Part shown: positions 30,180 to 42,451 of the stretch, one piece after another
Position numbering within the stretch: the stretch's first letter is position 1
How the letters are laid out: every line of letters begins with the position of its first letter
From: Symbiodinium sp. CCMP2592
Taxonomy: Eukaryota > Sar > Dinophyceae > Suessiales > Symbiodiniaceae
Length of the DNA: 64,000 bases
Reading direction: 5' to 3'
Assembly (NCBI GenBank): GCA_905221615.1
Contig: CAJNDT010005870.1
Coordinates: 75,001-139,000, forward strand
Notes under the pieces: model-generated
What the model saw: only the letters and a program-made list of their open reading frames with translations
Databases searched by the model: none
What the model was told of the DNA's origin: nothing
Program-made: the position numbers and the translations under genes

Positions 30180-30775
30180 CCACTGAGTCGAGGCAGCCTG
30201 CCAATGACCTCAGCGCACACAGTGGGGAACATGACGCCAACAGCAAGGAAAAACTTAGAATCGGAACTGAACCGAGCCCTGACCACCAAAGCAACACCCC
30301 AAGCGAGCAAGCAGGGACCAGCCACAGGCAGTGCAGCCGCTGGGTCTGGGGCACCGAACAAGCAGGCAACCACGGGCACTGCAACAGCAAGTGCACAGGA
30401 GGCGAGCAACACAACAGGCCTTGCACGGTTGAGAGCTTTCTGCGTAGAGGCTGCGAAAGACCGGGTCGGTGCACCAAAAAAACCCAAAGCAAAGCCAGGC
30501 CCCAAGGCGAAGGGAAAGGCAAAGGCAAGTGCCAAGGGCAAAGCGAAGGCTAAGGCCCTGGCCACCACGGCTTCTCCGGAAGAGGAAGAATCCGAGCAGC
30601 GTGAGGACGAAGAAGAGAGCTTGGGGGAAGCAGAGGAAGAGGGCCTAGAATGGGATGAGGAGGATGCGGAAGACTCCCAGGAAACCGTGGTTCCGAAGGC
30701 GTCCAAGGAGAAGCCCTCCAAAGAAAAGGCCACCCTGAAGAAGAAGCCCGCCGCCGCTAAGAAGGCTGGTTTTGA
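30180..30775 (+). CDS. gene C, lysine/alanine-rich then acidic exon
   Basis: About 195 codons: a Thr/Ala/Gln-rich start, LARLRAFCVEAAKDRVG, a basic tract (KPKAKPGPKAKGKAKASAKG), an acidic stretch (EEEESEQREDEEESLGEAEE), and a second basic end (KEKATLKKKPAAAKKAG). It is probably disordered and nucleic-acid binding, matching the composition of gene A at 14175-14745. Confidence 0.6.
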
Positions 30776-30943
30776 TATTGGGGTCGGCTTTGGGATTAGA
30801 TTATGCTTCGGCTACGTTCCTAGTATTCTTTGAGGTTAAATCAGGGTTCGGCTATGGTTTCTGCTATTCTGGCAATGTCCAAGCGAGAGCAGCCTTAGCC
30901 TAAAGGATCGTGATGACAAGCTGGACTCCAGTTTTCACTAAAA

Positions 30944-31190
30944 CCCCCATACACGTAAGTAGCTATACCCTGGACTTGAAGCATCGTAACCCTAAGCCCT
31001 AAGCCCTATAAACCCTATAGAAACCCCATACACGTAAGTAGCCATACCCTGGACTTGAAGCATCGTAACCCTAAACCCTAAGCCCTATAAACCCTATAGA
31101 AACCCCATACACGTAAGTAGCTATACCCTGGACTTTAAGCATCGTAACCCTAAACCCTAAGCCCTATAAACCCTAGAAACCCTATATGTT
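30944..31190. repeat. tandem repeat, about 79-80-bp unit, three copies, with CCCTAAA-like core
   Basis: Each unit starts CCCCATACACGTAAGTAG and includes CATCGTAACCCTAA...CCCTATAAACCC. The motif CATACACG recurs near 30948, 31027 and 31107. It lies in the last large intron of gene C and includes telomere-like sequence. Confidence 0.9.
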
Positions 31191-31195
31191 CGTAG

Positions 31196-31329
31196 GCATG
31201 CAAGAAGAAGAAGCTGGGGGACAACATGGTCGGAGAGTATTGGAAGGCGGTGAAGGCTTCCGTGCAGAAGCTTGAAGAGGAAAACCCGAATATCACGAAG
31301 AAGGAGGCCTTCGCCGAAGCCCGCAAGGA
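31196..31329 (+). CDS. gene C, penultimate exon with HMG/YABBY-like helix pattern
   Basis: Reads KKKKLGDNMVGEYWKAVKAS, a Glu/Asn turn, then NITKKEAFAEARKE. It ends at 31329 with a GT donor (GTAGTC). Joining to 31406 restores a Glu codon and gives ...ARKEWKTNP. The aromatic-helix, turn, KEAF-x-A-x-x-W pattern recalls small HMG-box-like domains, but the resemblance is weak. Confidence 0.6.
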
Positions 31330-31405
31330 GTAGTCCCCTCAGCATTATGTTGTTACTGTTATGTCCCCGGAGAATCTGATAGTAAAGAAGCTGAAGAGAC
31401 CTTAG

Positions 31406-31484
31406 GTGGAAGACCAATCCCGTCCGTGTCAACTACATCGCGAAGCATTCGCCCACTGAGCAGAAGCGCCGTCGCTTTGCCTAG
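31406..31484 (+). CDS. gene C, last exon
   Basis: After CCTTAG, codons run from the split Glu through WKTNPVRVNYIAKHSPTEQK and RRRFA to TAG at 31482-31484. The intron 31330-31405 is a clean GT-AG, phase-2 intron, the best-defined splice junction in the window. The basic end would suit nuclear location. Confidence 0.65.
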
Positions 31485-31763
31485 ACTCCTAGTTCCTGTA
31501 AGCTGGCATGCTCTGAAGTAACATCTGAACTGTAGAAGCTACGAACCCAAGTTTCTGGGCCCTTGGTCTCTGATTATTGAAGTGATGCTAATGACGATCT
31601 ACATCTGAATGAGATGGGCTGCCAACTCAAGTTTTGTCGAGCCTTGGGTGGGCTCGTTTAGAAATGCTGCTGTAGCTGAGCGCCTGACAAAAAGGGTCCG
31701 ATGCACCCGAGCGCATCATCAGCCCTGAGCAGAAACGTCATTCAAAGACTGACTTCATCATGT

Positions 31764-32310
31764 ATGCAGGCACAATTCCGAATCTCACTGTTTGCGAGTG
31801 GACATCGGAGTCGGACACCGTTATCTTGGAAGTGCCGGGCGCGGGCGGCTCCAGAACGGTTCAAGATTCGGAGCCATGCTCCATAAAACAGATGCTTGTG
31901 GAGATGGAGTCAGCCGGCCTCGTTGAGCTGACTCTCAATGGACATAACATCCAACGGTCTCAAGGATTGGCGAGTTGTTTGGCGGCAATTGATTGTTTGC
32001 AAGACTTCCATTCTCAATCCCTCCGAAGCAGTAGGTAGCTGCCATACGATTTTAATTTAGAGCCTAAGCAAGTAAGTTCAACAAAAACCGTGACTGTAAT
32101 CCCCGCAAGACCACGCCAATACTCCTTCGAAGCAGTCTACGCACAGGCGATGCAGAGGATCGGTTTGACGTGGCGCCCAAGGCCGTGAAGCTCTACTTCC
32201 AATACACAATGGTGGAACCCAGCAGCATCGCATCCCAGAAGTACACCAGCGTTGCCTCTGCCTTTCCTATCCAAGCAGCCTGCCCAACACAGACTTCAGT
32301 GTAGCCACTA
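31764..32310 (+). CDS. possible exons of an unknown gene (about 31764-31990 and 32130-32310)
   Basis: Two protein-like pieces. The first includes IPNLTVCEWTSESDTVILEV and KQMLVEMESAGLVELTLNG. The second reads RFDVAPKAVKLYFQYTMVEP and SSIASQKYTSVASAFPIQAA. They may belong to one gene. No start, stop or domain was established. Confidence 0.3.
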
Positions 32311-33009
32311 CGTCTTTCGAAGCACCCTGAAACCATCTCCCTATCCAATATTAATCAGGTTCTGGATGCCTCGAAGACTCTTCGCAAATGTTGGCGCGTG
32401 GCATTGGCCCCTGAGCGCAATGCCACACGGCAGGGTTCAGAAACCTTCGGGTCCGAAGTGGGTTCCAATCGTAGACGGACTAACATAAAATATTCCATTT
32501 TATAATCACCAGCAACACTAAATACCCTTTCATCCATGTAAGAACCAAGTAGACTGCTGCCGCCATGGATAGCAAGACTAAGTCGGACTACGTTGCGATG
32601 TAATGCTGCTTATGCTTCTTGTATGCGACAAGACACTTTTCTGTCCGATACATTATACTTTCGCTGCAATGTGCTTGCTTTCTTCGGAGCTTCCTGTACT
32701 CGCTACCATACATTGTCACGACCACCTACAGGGATCTAAGCCAAAACCCCAGAATGCCATCCGAAGGGAGTCACGAACCCGAGACCCAGTTTAAAAGTCA
32801 TTTACAACTGATGTAGGATTGCACGGTGTGCAAGTCACGACACCCAGAAGTTACAAACAACGGTCGCACAAGCTTTCTGGCTTCCAGGTTTGAGGTGTAG
32901 TCTGCCATGCTTATGATTTATAGTTATGTGAGTTTACGACTGACTTTTTGTCGGGCTGAGGGCTGCAAAAGGTTCAGTAGCTTAGATTCAGGGTCGTGGT
33001 TTATTGTAG
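32311..33009. other. no supported gene
   Basis: A short frame at 32355-32480 (VLDASKTLRKCWRVALAPER) could be an exon of the preceding unit. Otherwise only unique non-coding sequence is seen. Confidence 0.3.
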
Positions 33010-33490
33010 GTTTTCGTGCTTAGAACCAGACGATCCCGAAGCCACTCCGTGAGTATTCAAGGTGCAAACTCAAGCGACCCCGCGCCCAATCCCAAATGTA
33101 GAATGAAACGACTCCGAACCCAATCCGAAACTGCTAGGGCCTAGGGGTCTTGCATAAGCCACCCAGCACCGAATCCGAAAGTGTTTGGAGTGTAGAAGGA
33201 AACGTCTCCGAACCCAATCCGGTAGTTTAAGGGGTAGAGCATGAGCCACTCAGCACCCAATCCGAAAGTGGAGCGTGATTTTCATGAAACGACTCGGAAC
33301 CCAACCCGAAGGTATTTGGGATATTATAACATGAAACCACTCAGCATCCAATCCGAAAGTGTTTGAGGTGTTTGAGGAACGACTCCGAACCCAATCCCAA
33401 ATTGTAGAATAAGACAACCCCGAACCCAATCCGAAGATGTTGCATGTAACATAAAAACAGCTCCGAAACCCAATCCGAATGTATTTGGGG
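33010..33490. repeat. degenerate tandem repeat with CTCCGAACCCAATCCGAA core
   Basis: The core recurs about ten times at irregular 40-70-bp spacing, with intervening GTGTTTGGGGTGTAGAA-like segments. It generates short meaningless frames on both strands. Confidence 0.8.
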
Positions 33491-34382
33491 CCGGATCCCA
33501 AGCTGAGGAGATTTCGCACAGCTACTTTGCGGATCTGGAGGATTTCGCGATATGCTTTCTAATCATTCTAATCTAATAGTATTATTTGCACCAACCGAAA
33601 CGATAAGCTACCCGCCCTTGCTGACCCGAACATCCGAGGAAAGCCGTTGTACTTGCTGACGCAAGCTCTTGAGCTCGGGGCTGGCGGTGTCCTGCGCGTG
33701 TTGTAGATCCACTAGGATATCTGCTGACTGATGGAGCGGAGTAGGGGATTGGATGCGTGGCGTTCTCAACTACTTACTTAGCTGGTTGCTACCGGCTGCT
33801 GTGACTGCTCGTTTTGCACTTCCAACTTAACTTATGCTAAGATTATAGACTCTTCTCGGCAAGCCCCGATTTTGAAGCTCCACTCCGGCAGCGAACAAAA
33901 CTTCACAGAGGACCGTGTGCGCTGAAAAGTCTCACTCGCAAGACTCGCAACAACAATAATACTAGGAGCTACGCAATTGCAGGATCCTTATTATATGGAC
34001 CAAAAGAACGGATCGTTATCATAAGGACCCCAAGAAAAGGAACCCTGCTTTTCGGAAACCCCAAACCCTTTAAAGGAACCCTTCTACTAACCCAATAAGG
34101 CCCTAAACCCTAAGCCCCCAAAACCCCTAAACCCAAAACCCAAACTATAAACCGTATCCGCAGGCCTGCACCACAGCTTCGTCGAAGCAGCAAGGTGACC
34201 TCGAGAGCTGGAAATGAACTTGAGGGCTAGGGTGCTAAAGTTAAAGTTATTTTTTGGAAAGGAAAAGAAGTGCTGCCTATTTGACTCACGCTGAATCGGT
34301 CATTGCGTCTGTGGTCTGCATTAGGTTGGGCTTCATTGCCCACGCAAATCAAAAAATCCTCCGGGGTCCTGCGCTAGGAGAC
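33491..34382. other. non-coding; telomere-like tract at about 34090-34150
   Basis: No gene is supported. The second half has CCCTAAACCC and CCCCTAAACCC fragments close to the 3' end of the minus-strand recombinase gene. Confidence 0.35.
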
Positions 34383-34668
34383 CTACTCATACATAGAAGA
34401 CCAGAGATCCTGGACCTTCTTGTTGCTTGCCAGGGCTTCGCTAGCCTGGGCTTCAGAAATACGCCCGTAACCATCGTAAACCTTTTGTGAAGCAATCCTG
34501 GAAAAGACTTTGCCCACTGCACTGGAGACTCCACTAGTTTTCAAATCATTGATACACCTGTGCCGGGCGGAGTGCGACCTAATCTGTTTGATCTTCACTT
34601 GCGTGCCATGTGGAGGTACGTAAGTTGCCCGAGCTCTCCGAATGGCTGCTGACACAGCATCCTCCAGG
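34383..34668 (-). CDS. tyrosine recombinase gene, exon 2 (catalytic HxxR and Tyr)
   Basis: Minus-strand frame ending at 34383. After an AG near 34669 it reads DAVSAAIRRARATYVPPHG, then IRSHSARHRCINDLKTSG with the H-x-x-R pair, then VYDGYGRIS with the likely nucleophilic Tyr. Together with exon 1 it supplies R...HxxR...Y. The stop follows SSMYE. It should carry out DNA strand exchange. Whether it is domesticated or a remnant of a recombinase-based transposon (Crypton- or DIRS-like) cannot be told; no RT is nearby. Confidence 0.65.
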
Positions 34669-34807
34669 CAGGATGTCAGTGACAGGGATTATATGGTGAT
34701 TCTGGGATTCCAGATTTAGTTCGCAAGGGTTTTTTAATAGGATCTGTAATTAACCGCTATCGGAGTATAAACGTATCACTGTGCCCCTCACAACACTACT
34801 CATTTTC

Positions 34808-35296
34808 TGTACCGATGTCCTTGTTCATGCGCTTCAGTTTTGAATCCGATCGCACCGCTGGGAACAAGTAGGCCTCGTTGTCTTCCACAGGAGGGAACCG
34901 CCACTTGTCATGGATTGTTACCACCCCCCTGGAACCGCATTTGCGGGTGCGTTCTTCTGAGGCACCCCCATCCTGCACCCACCTCCCCAAGACATCTCGA
35001 GCCGCTTTCGAAAGAGACTTCCGCATCTCCCCGCGGCGTTTCAGTGGCCCCACGTACACAAAACCGGACTCTAAGTCCAGGTCTTCCCGCTGCAGTTTCA
35101 ACACTTCGGTGACTCTGCAACAAAGAAGGTGACACAACGTACACAGGGCCCACAGCCAAGTGGGTCCCTTGTTGTGCAGGTGATCCAGCCACGCGCGCCA
35201 CGAAGGCCCTACCAACATGTCGGCTTGGCCTTTGCCCGAGCATTTTTTGGTCTGGGCTGCAGGTTTTTTCATCTGCCTCTTCGGCTTCGGGGCCAT
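34808..35296 (-). CDS. tyrosine recombinase gene, exon 1
   Basis: Starts at ATG 35296 on the minus strand with a basic, nuclear-signal-like N-terminus (MAPKPKRQMKKPAAQTKK). It contains CHLLCCRVTEVLKLQREDLD, whose Arg fits the first catalytic Arg of tyrosine recombinases, followed by a strand (GFVYVGPLKRR) as in that fold. The protein would be short (about 260 residues over two exons), lacking most of the usual N-terminal DNA-binding domain. The intron is about 34669-34807; its donor is uncertain (a GT or GA lies near 34807). Confidence 0.65.
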
Positions 35297-37542
35297 TGCT
35301 ACGGTGCTTCTAACGCGATCTGATTCTGGTGCGCTGCGGAGGGTTGGGGGGATTCGTTTTTTTCACCGATGGCTGGGAGTGACAAGGAGCACTGATAAAC
35401 TACAAGTTATTCGGACATGTTGGTCTAATTAGAGTGTCAGAGGTTGACTTGTTGAGTATTTGTTCAGTCCGGCGTCATTCATTTCTTGGTTCAATACTGT
35501 GACTGTCGGAACAGTACTGGAACACTTCAGTACATTACAGCCTGACGCCGCCTTCACGAAGATAGAACCATATTGAACCTTTCATCCGATTCTTCAGTCA
35601 CCCTGAAGTTTTAACCGATGCAAAATACTCTATCTTTAATATAACTGGGGCTCGAACCTATGGAGAAGAAGCTGACCCCGAGAATGGATTGCGATGGACA
35701 GCACAAACCTTGCTGTTTTTGCAGCAAGCCAAACCCCGGAAGAAGAACTCCGAGCAAGATATGCCGTGCGAACATCGGGAGACACCCAACATCTTACCCT
35801 GCACAAGAGATCCGAAGAAACATGAATAGGTCGTCTCTTCCCTGCTCGAATGCCGTCGAAAGCTTGCCAAAACCTGCTAATTCCGAATCTGAAGCTAGCG
35901 CAGATCTACGGACCCAATCCCTTAGCTACTTTAAATTTAGGGTTCAGAGCTTTTGTGCGTTCCGAGGTTCCTTTGCTTTGCCTTATTATGGCTGATTTCA
36001 GAAAGCCTTGGGACTTGTGCCGACAAGCGTCCGATCACTGTTAAAGCATTAGGCTTAGGGCTTATAAAGCTTAAGGGGTTTAGGTTTGGGTTTTCACGGC
36101 TGCAGGGCTTCAAGCTTAGGGCTTAAGGCTGAGGGTGTTTCAGTTCTTCACAGCTATTCCTGTCGCTTCTTCCCGTCGCTCTAAGTTTTCTTAGGACCTA
36201 GAGGATAGGTAAGACATGCATCCCGTCACTGCTAAGGCATCTTTTTTTCGGATAAGATTCTTCAGATCGTGATGTTCTTTATACTCACCGGTCTTTACAG
36301 AGCTGGGAGATCTCCTTTCGCTCTTTTGGACAACTACCACGACTGGAAGGAGAACTGCCACGGCTGGAAGGAGAACTGCCGCGGCTGGAAGGAGAACTGC
36401 CACGGCTGGAAGGAGAACTGCCAGACCCGAAGGAGAACTACCGTGCCAGCTGCTGCGTGCTGCTGCTGCTTCCTCAACTTCAGAGAACTACCGCCGTGCC
36501 GAGCCGTGCAAAGAACAGCTGCTGCTCAACGTTGCGACTGCCAGACCCGAAGGAGAACTGTGTAACTACCGTTACCGTGCCATCTGCTGCTGCTCTTCAA
36601 CTTCAGAGAACACTGCCGCCGTGCCGAGCCGAACAAAGAACAGCTGCTGCTCAACGTTGCGACTGCCTGCACCGCCCGATCTGAATGCTCATGATGTGAT
36701 GAACTAGCTCTCGCCAATCAATCCCGCAGCGCTTGAACTTCAATCTCACGCCCGCAGACGGCTTGAGCTTGAGCCAAATTTGCAATTAAGGGCTGTTGGT
36801 GGGGCAACCGAAACTGGCTTCAAAGAACCTTCAAGCTTAAGCCTAAGAGCTTAAACTTAAAGGTTTCCCCGAGTTCCGAAGCCCGAGGCTCTGGCGGACA
36901 GCACCGGGCCGATCATCTCTGCAGCTGCTCTCGCTGCCACATCTTTGCGGATAGTGGCTGGGGGCACTTCTTAGATCTATTGTAGGGTGTAAGAACAGTA
37001 CGGGTCAATAGGGGTACCTCTAGCTACGGTCTCGGGGTTATACTTAAACCTAGCACAAGCTCTATGGGTCTGGGCTTCCGGTTTTTGCTAGGGCGCACGT
37101 TTGTAGTAGTATAAGGTTTAGGAGTCTGGTGGTTCAGGGGTTTAGGGTAATTATGCTGCCGTTTAGACAGTACCAGTTCACAAGAGCTTACGGATGCTAC
37201 ACCACCTGTATAGTTTTGCGCACTGTAGCCACGTACAATAGGCCAAGCTGAATCGTGAAACGGCATGCTATGGAAAAATTTTTCGTGCTTACACCCCCTT
37301 GAAGTGGCATCATGAGCATATGGAGCATCATTGCTGGGGGCGTCGTGAGCATATGGAGCATCATTGCATCGCCTTCTTCGACCCAAAGATACGCGAGGTA
37401 GTGTCAGAGACGTGAAACAAAGGACACAGCTGATCCTTTAACTTTGGGGCCCCGAATGAAATGAAATCGGCCCCGAATGCGACGAAATTGCCTTTACTTT
37501 GGAGCACTGTCGATTCGCGGGCCTACGGCCCGCAGCTCTGAC
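35297..37542. other. no supported gene
   Basis: Several short frames occur (for example 35660-35995) but none is convincing. The GGCTTAAGG/TTTAGGG-like stretch at 36030-36140 and the telomere-like bits at 37080-37150 resemble intron sequence elsewhere in the window. Confidence 0.35.
36335..36665. repeat. 21-bp tandem repeat and a tandem duplication of about 120 bp
   Basis: Four copies of GGCTGGAAGGAGAACTGCCAC (36335-36425) read as repeats of WKENCHG. They are followed by two copies of a segment of about 120 bp, each with CCCGAAGGAGAACT, CTTCAGAGAAC and AACAGCTGCTGCTCAACG. Coding status unknown. Confidence 0.85.
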
Positions 37543-37959
37543 GATCTTAGGGGCTCTAAAGTCTTTGCAAAACGGGCTTTAGAGGAACTTTAAGGGCGCG
37601 CCTCTTGCCAGCAGCCGACGAGCGCCTTGCGAGCTGCTTGTTGGCAGCCTGCGAGCCACTTGCTGGCGACTTACGAGCACTCGCCAGCAGCTTGCGAGCC
37701 GCAGCCCGGCGACTTTCGGGCCGCAACCCAGCAGCTTGCGAGCCGCAGCCCGGCGACTTTCGGGCCGCAACCCAGCGACTTTCGAGCTGCTCCCGCGCCC
37801 TCCGCGCCGAACATAGCGCGCGTAAGCGCGCGTCGCTACCCAAACAGCTCCGGAGCGCCACGGCGCGCCTCCAAACAGCTCGCGAGCTCCCTTCGCGCCC
37901 TCAAAGCGCCTCCGATGCCGCGTGCGCGCGTTTTGCAAGCACTTTAGAGCCCCTAAGAT
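37543..37959. mobile_element. MITE-like element with 31-bp terminal inverted repeats
   Basis: The left end 37543-37573 (ATCTTAGGGGCTCTAAAG...) and right end 37929-37959 are reverse complements with two mismatches. The 417-bp interior is GC-rich with internal repeats (CGACTTTCGGGCCGCAACCC). No transposase is present. Target duplication not resolved. Confidence 0.7.
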
Positions 37960-39333
37960 TGCGAGCCCTACGGCCTCCAGCCCTCAAAATCGACAGGCCC
38001 TCCAAGTACCGAATTCTACCCTATGTCTCGAAACTAGCCTCGTAGCTACTACAGAGTGGAGTGCGGGAACACCCTCCCCAGAGAGAGCGCACATCTCGAA
38101 CCGCCCAAAAATCGTGCTAATTAGCAGCGAAACCACGATTGATATTTCAGCCGGTCGTGACGTGCGGTTTTAGGCTGTGGGCTGTTCGCGCCCCGGGGCG
38201 GGGCCATCCGGGAGCTCACGTCCTACGAGGGACCATCCGGGAGCTCAGGTCGTATTGACTCCCGGGTGAGCCATGGTGTAGGCTGGTATGGGCGGGGTTT
38301 TGCAAACCAATTCTGCAGAGTTTGAATGACTGAAACAGGTCCATAGATTATTCAATTAGGGGCAATCGGGATCTGGAAAAGCATACAAACACACTGTGAA
38401 TGTTCATTCATGTGTACTCCGTCTCTCCATATCGAAAACAATTCTCGTTTCAACAGACAGGTCCTTATGTTTGGAGTGGTGAAAGGATGATTCTTGTAGT
38501 GCCAATGTAATGGCGGCGCTGTTCTCTTGAGGTACATCATGATCTAGATGTGTGTGTGTATGTGTGCGTGTGTGTTTGCTTTGGTTGGGTAAAGCGAGTT
38601 TTGAGACATATAGCGCTTGCGCCCAAGTCTTGTCATCCCCAAAGACAATGCTTCGAACAGTTACAAGTCATGTCAGTTTTACGTAAAAGGACAGCGATCA
38701 AATCGTATGTCTAGATGCGGACTGATTGTTGGTATTGCGCATTTCAGGACCTTGTTCCTTCAGGACCGCACGTGTAACTCCACATTGCTCGCGACGCATT
38801 CGGAACTGCCGACTGTGCTGTTGAAAAACCTTCTGTGTCTGCTGCTCGGGTGCGCGCAAGCAACATGACACCTTAAAACCCATGAAACTTAGGTTCCTTA
38901 ACCCCGACCTGGCCTGGACTATATGGTTTAGGGTTTAGTATAAAACAGACTTTTTCAAGGACGGAAATGGGAAGTCATACCAAGGAACTTGAAGTACATC
39001 TTCCAAACCTCTGAACCTACACCCCAAACACTGAGTAAGCCCCAGACCTTAACTCTTAAACCTGCAGTTTCCCAAGACCCAGCTCAATTATGAAGCTCTC
39101 CGCCCTGAACCCAATGGGCTCCAAAAAATCCTTGTAGCATAAGATTAACCTGTCGGCTAGGACTCCGGGTTTCATAGGGTTTAGGAACAACCTCGCCTTT
39201 TCAGTTACATGCCGAACCTGCCTCGCTGCAGACTAACGAGGCTCTCTGCGCTCTGAGTGAGTGAATATATTACGAACACCGCCATTGCCCAACTGCCTAA
39301 CTGCTGTTACTAAGTACTGCTAACATCTACTCG

Positions 39334-39450
39334 CTACTACTATTGCCACTGCCACTGCCACTGCGACTGCTACCGCTACTGCTACTGCTACTGCACGTAC
39401 TACCACTACTACTAGTACTCCTACTACCACTATCAACTACTGCTACTACT

Positions 39451-39492
<42 letters not shown>

Positions 39493-39493
39493 G

Positions 39494-39529
<36 letters not shown>

Positions 39530-40440
39530 GACTACTTCTTCTTCTACTACTACTATTGCTAGTAGTAGTACGTACTACTACTACTACTACGACGACGACT
39601 ACTACCACTACCAATATTACTACTACCAAAAGTAATACGACTACTACTTCTGCTACTACTACTACTACTACTACTACTACTGCTAATACCACTTCGACGA
39701 CTACTCCTACTATGACATTTACTCTTTACTACATAAGACTACTAAAGATCGTTATCAATACGCATAGTTTTGCGCCTCATGGCATGGCCGGCGGCAACGA
39801 CCAATACTATGTTCAACTACGAATAAGGGTCCTTTTACCCTCACTGGAAGTAAGTACCACTACTGCTGCTGCTACTACTACTACTACTCCTGCTGCTGCT
39901 GCTGCTGCTACCACTTGACCGATTTCCGATACAACAGCTATCTCCGATTATTCCTAATAATAAAGCAAGTGTCGGTGTTGAGCCCTATGTCCATTTTGAT
40001 ACATCTCTGAAGTTTTTCTAATCCTTACCGCGCCACTGCTATTGCCACCACCACTTATTAATATCATGACTGCCACCCAATTCGATTCTGCTGATATTAA
40101 TATTGCAACGACGACGACGACGACTACTACTACTACTACCACTACTAGTTCTAATACCAATACTACGACTACTACTGCTTCTGCCACTACACTGCTACTG
40201 CTACTACGAATATCAGGACTACTACTACTACTACTACTACTGCTACCGCTACCGCTACTGCTATGGTTACTGCTACTGCTACTGCTACTGCAAACAATAC
40301 TACTACCACCACGACGACTACCGCTACTACTGGAACTATTGCTACTACTACTACTACGAACTACTGCTGCTGCTAGTACTACTACAACTACGACTGCTGC
40401 TACTGCTACTAGGACGAATACTCTTGCCACTACTACAAAA
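39334..40440. repeat. ACT/CTG-type triplet tracts, left arm of palindrome
   Basis: Long runs of ACT, TAC and related triplets at 39334-39710, 39850-39915 and 40100-40440. All six frames give homopolymer-like proteins (Tyr, Leu, Thr, Ser, Val), so no gene is called. The right arm has the reverse complement. Confidence 0.9.
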
Positions 40441-41538
40441 CTGTTCATTAAAGAAAACTACTGCAACAACACCGACACTAATATTATTAGCATTATGATG
40501 TAGCTATAGTTTTTTTGTCAAAATATCTGTAAGTTTCTGGGCAGGCTTCTGGGTGCAATTGCGGGAGCAGCAACAACAACAGCAACACAAAGAGCATGAC
40601 ATCCGGCAAATACAACACGTTAAGCAACATCAGCGTGCAACAACAACTAATGTGTATATACAGTAGAACACCAATCAATGACAGCCCAGCAAGCTTGTTT
40701 CGTTTGGCCCAATATTGCTTTCCGGGTGAGTGGGTTGTAGTTGTTTATGCTGCAGCAAGATGGTTCGACCGCCGGCCATGCTGGACCCGGCCATTAACAT
40801 CAGTGCCGCTGTTCAAAACAGTTCTATGGAAACAAAACAAGAATCAAGTGCTGTTGTTGCAGCATGTTCAGCAACATTTGTGGCTTGCGAAACAAAGAAT
40901 ACAGAGCGAATCGCAAAACAACACATATTAACGCCGCCAAATTGGAAACAATCACGCCGCCACATTGGAGCTTCGAGATCTCATATGACATTGCTGAGTA
41001 GGTGTATTGTGTTTCCTGTGTTTTGTTATTTCCGTTTGGCAGATTGGTGGAAAATGTCATGGATTCTAAATTTTTTTGCCAAATTGATGAAGCTTTATTG
41101 TTGTTTCTTAACTTTTGTGGGACACTTATAAAAATTTTTCATCTTTCAATGCATTTTCATTTTTCCTTAGCAAACTTCTTAGCTTTTTCTTTTAGCAAGT
41201 TCATGAATATTTTCCTTTTTTCAGTGCCTTTTCCAATTTTTATTGACAACTTTCTCAATTTTTTTGTAAATTTATAAATATTTTTCAGTTTTCAATGCTT
41301 TTTTCCATCTTGTATTGACGAATTTCTTAACTTTTTTTTAGCAAAATGTATAAATATTTTTCATATTTCAATGATTTTTTGCATTTTTCTGCACAATTTT
41401 TGATATTTTTTCAGCAAATTTTATGATTTTTTTCATGTTTCAATGCATATTTTTCATTTTCTTTTCAAAATTTTTGATTTTTTCAGCAAATTTATGAATA
41501 CTTTTCATGTTTCAATGTGTTTATTTTCATTTTTTTTG

Positions 41539-41739
41539 CAAAATCGGCTCCCGAATCGGGCCCGCATCCGGGAGGCAGCTCCCGGATCCAGGCCCGGATC
41601 CGGGAGGCAGCTCCCGGATCGGGCCTGGATCCGGGAGGCGGCTCCCGAATCGGGCCTGGATCCGGGAGGCGGCTCCCGGATCGGGCCTGGATCCGGGAGC
41701 TGCCTCCCGGATGCGGGCCCGATTCGGGAGCCGATTTTG
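41539..41739. repeat. centre of palindrome: about 31-bp units of CTCCCGGATCGGGCC type
   Basis: About six units alternating CTCCCGGATC and GGATCCGGGAG, themselves nearly palindromic, bounded by CAAAATCGGCTCCCG and its reverse complement. The same CCCGGAT core occurs at both outer ends of the 7-kb palindrome. Confidence 0.9.
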
Positions 41740-42451
41740 CAAAAAAAATGAAAATAAACACATTGAAACATGAAAAATATTCATAAATTTGCTGAAAAAA
41801 TCAAAAATTTTGCAAAAAAAAATGAAAAATATGCATTGAAACATGAAAAAATTCATAAAATTTGCTGAAAAAATATAAGAATTGTGCAGAAAAATGCAAA
41901 AAAATCATTGAAATATGAAAATATTTATACATTTTGCCAACAAAAGATGGAAAAAAACATTGAAAACTGAAAAATATTCATAAATTTGCAAAAAAAATAA
42001 GAAAGTTGTCAATAAAAACTGGAAAAGGCATTGAAAAAAGGAAAATATTCATGAACTTGCTAAAAGAAAAAGCTAAGAAGTTTGCTAAGGAAAAATGAAA
42101 ATGCATCGAAAGATGAAAAATCTTTTTCTGTGTCCCGCAAAAGTTAAGAAACAACAATAAAGCTTCATCAATTTGGCAAAAAAATTTAGAATCCATGACA
42201 TTTTCCACCAATCTGCCAAACGGAAATAACAAAACACAGGAAACACAATACACCTACTCAGCAATGTCATATGAGATCTCGAAGCTCCAATGTGGCGGCG
42301 TGATTGTTTCCAATTTGGCATCTGTTTTTTGTCGGTCTTGTTTGTTGTTGTGAGTGATTCTTGTTGTTTCGTTGAGGTGTTAAACTACAACATCAAGCAA
42401 ACGCAAACTTTTCATGTTTGGATCTGCTGTGTTCTATAATTCGACGCGGCG

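Noticed and set aside
39334-40500. Leu-, Tyr- and Thr-rich ORFs
   Set aside because: Products of ACT/CTG triplet repeats; every frame is open for the same trivial reason.
41443-41856. Overlapping ORFs in all frames at the palindrome centre (GSRLPDPGPIREP type)
   Set aside because: Caused by near-palindromic 31-bp GC-rich units; both strands give the same peptide pattern.
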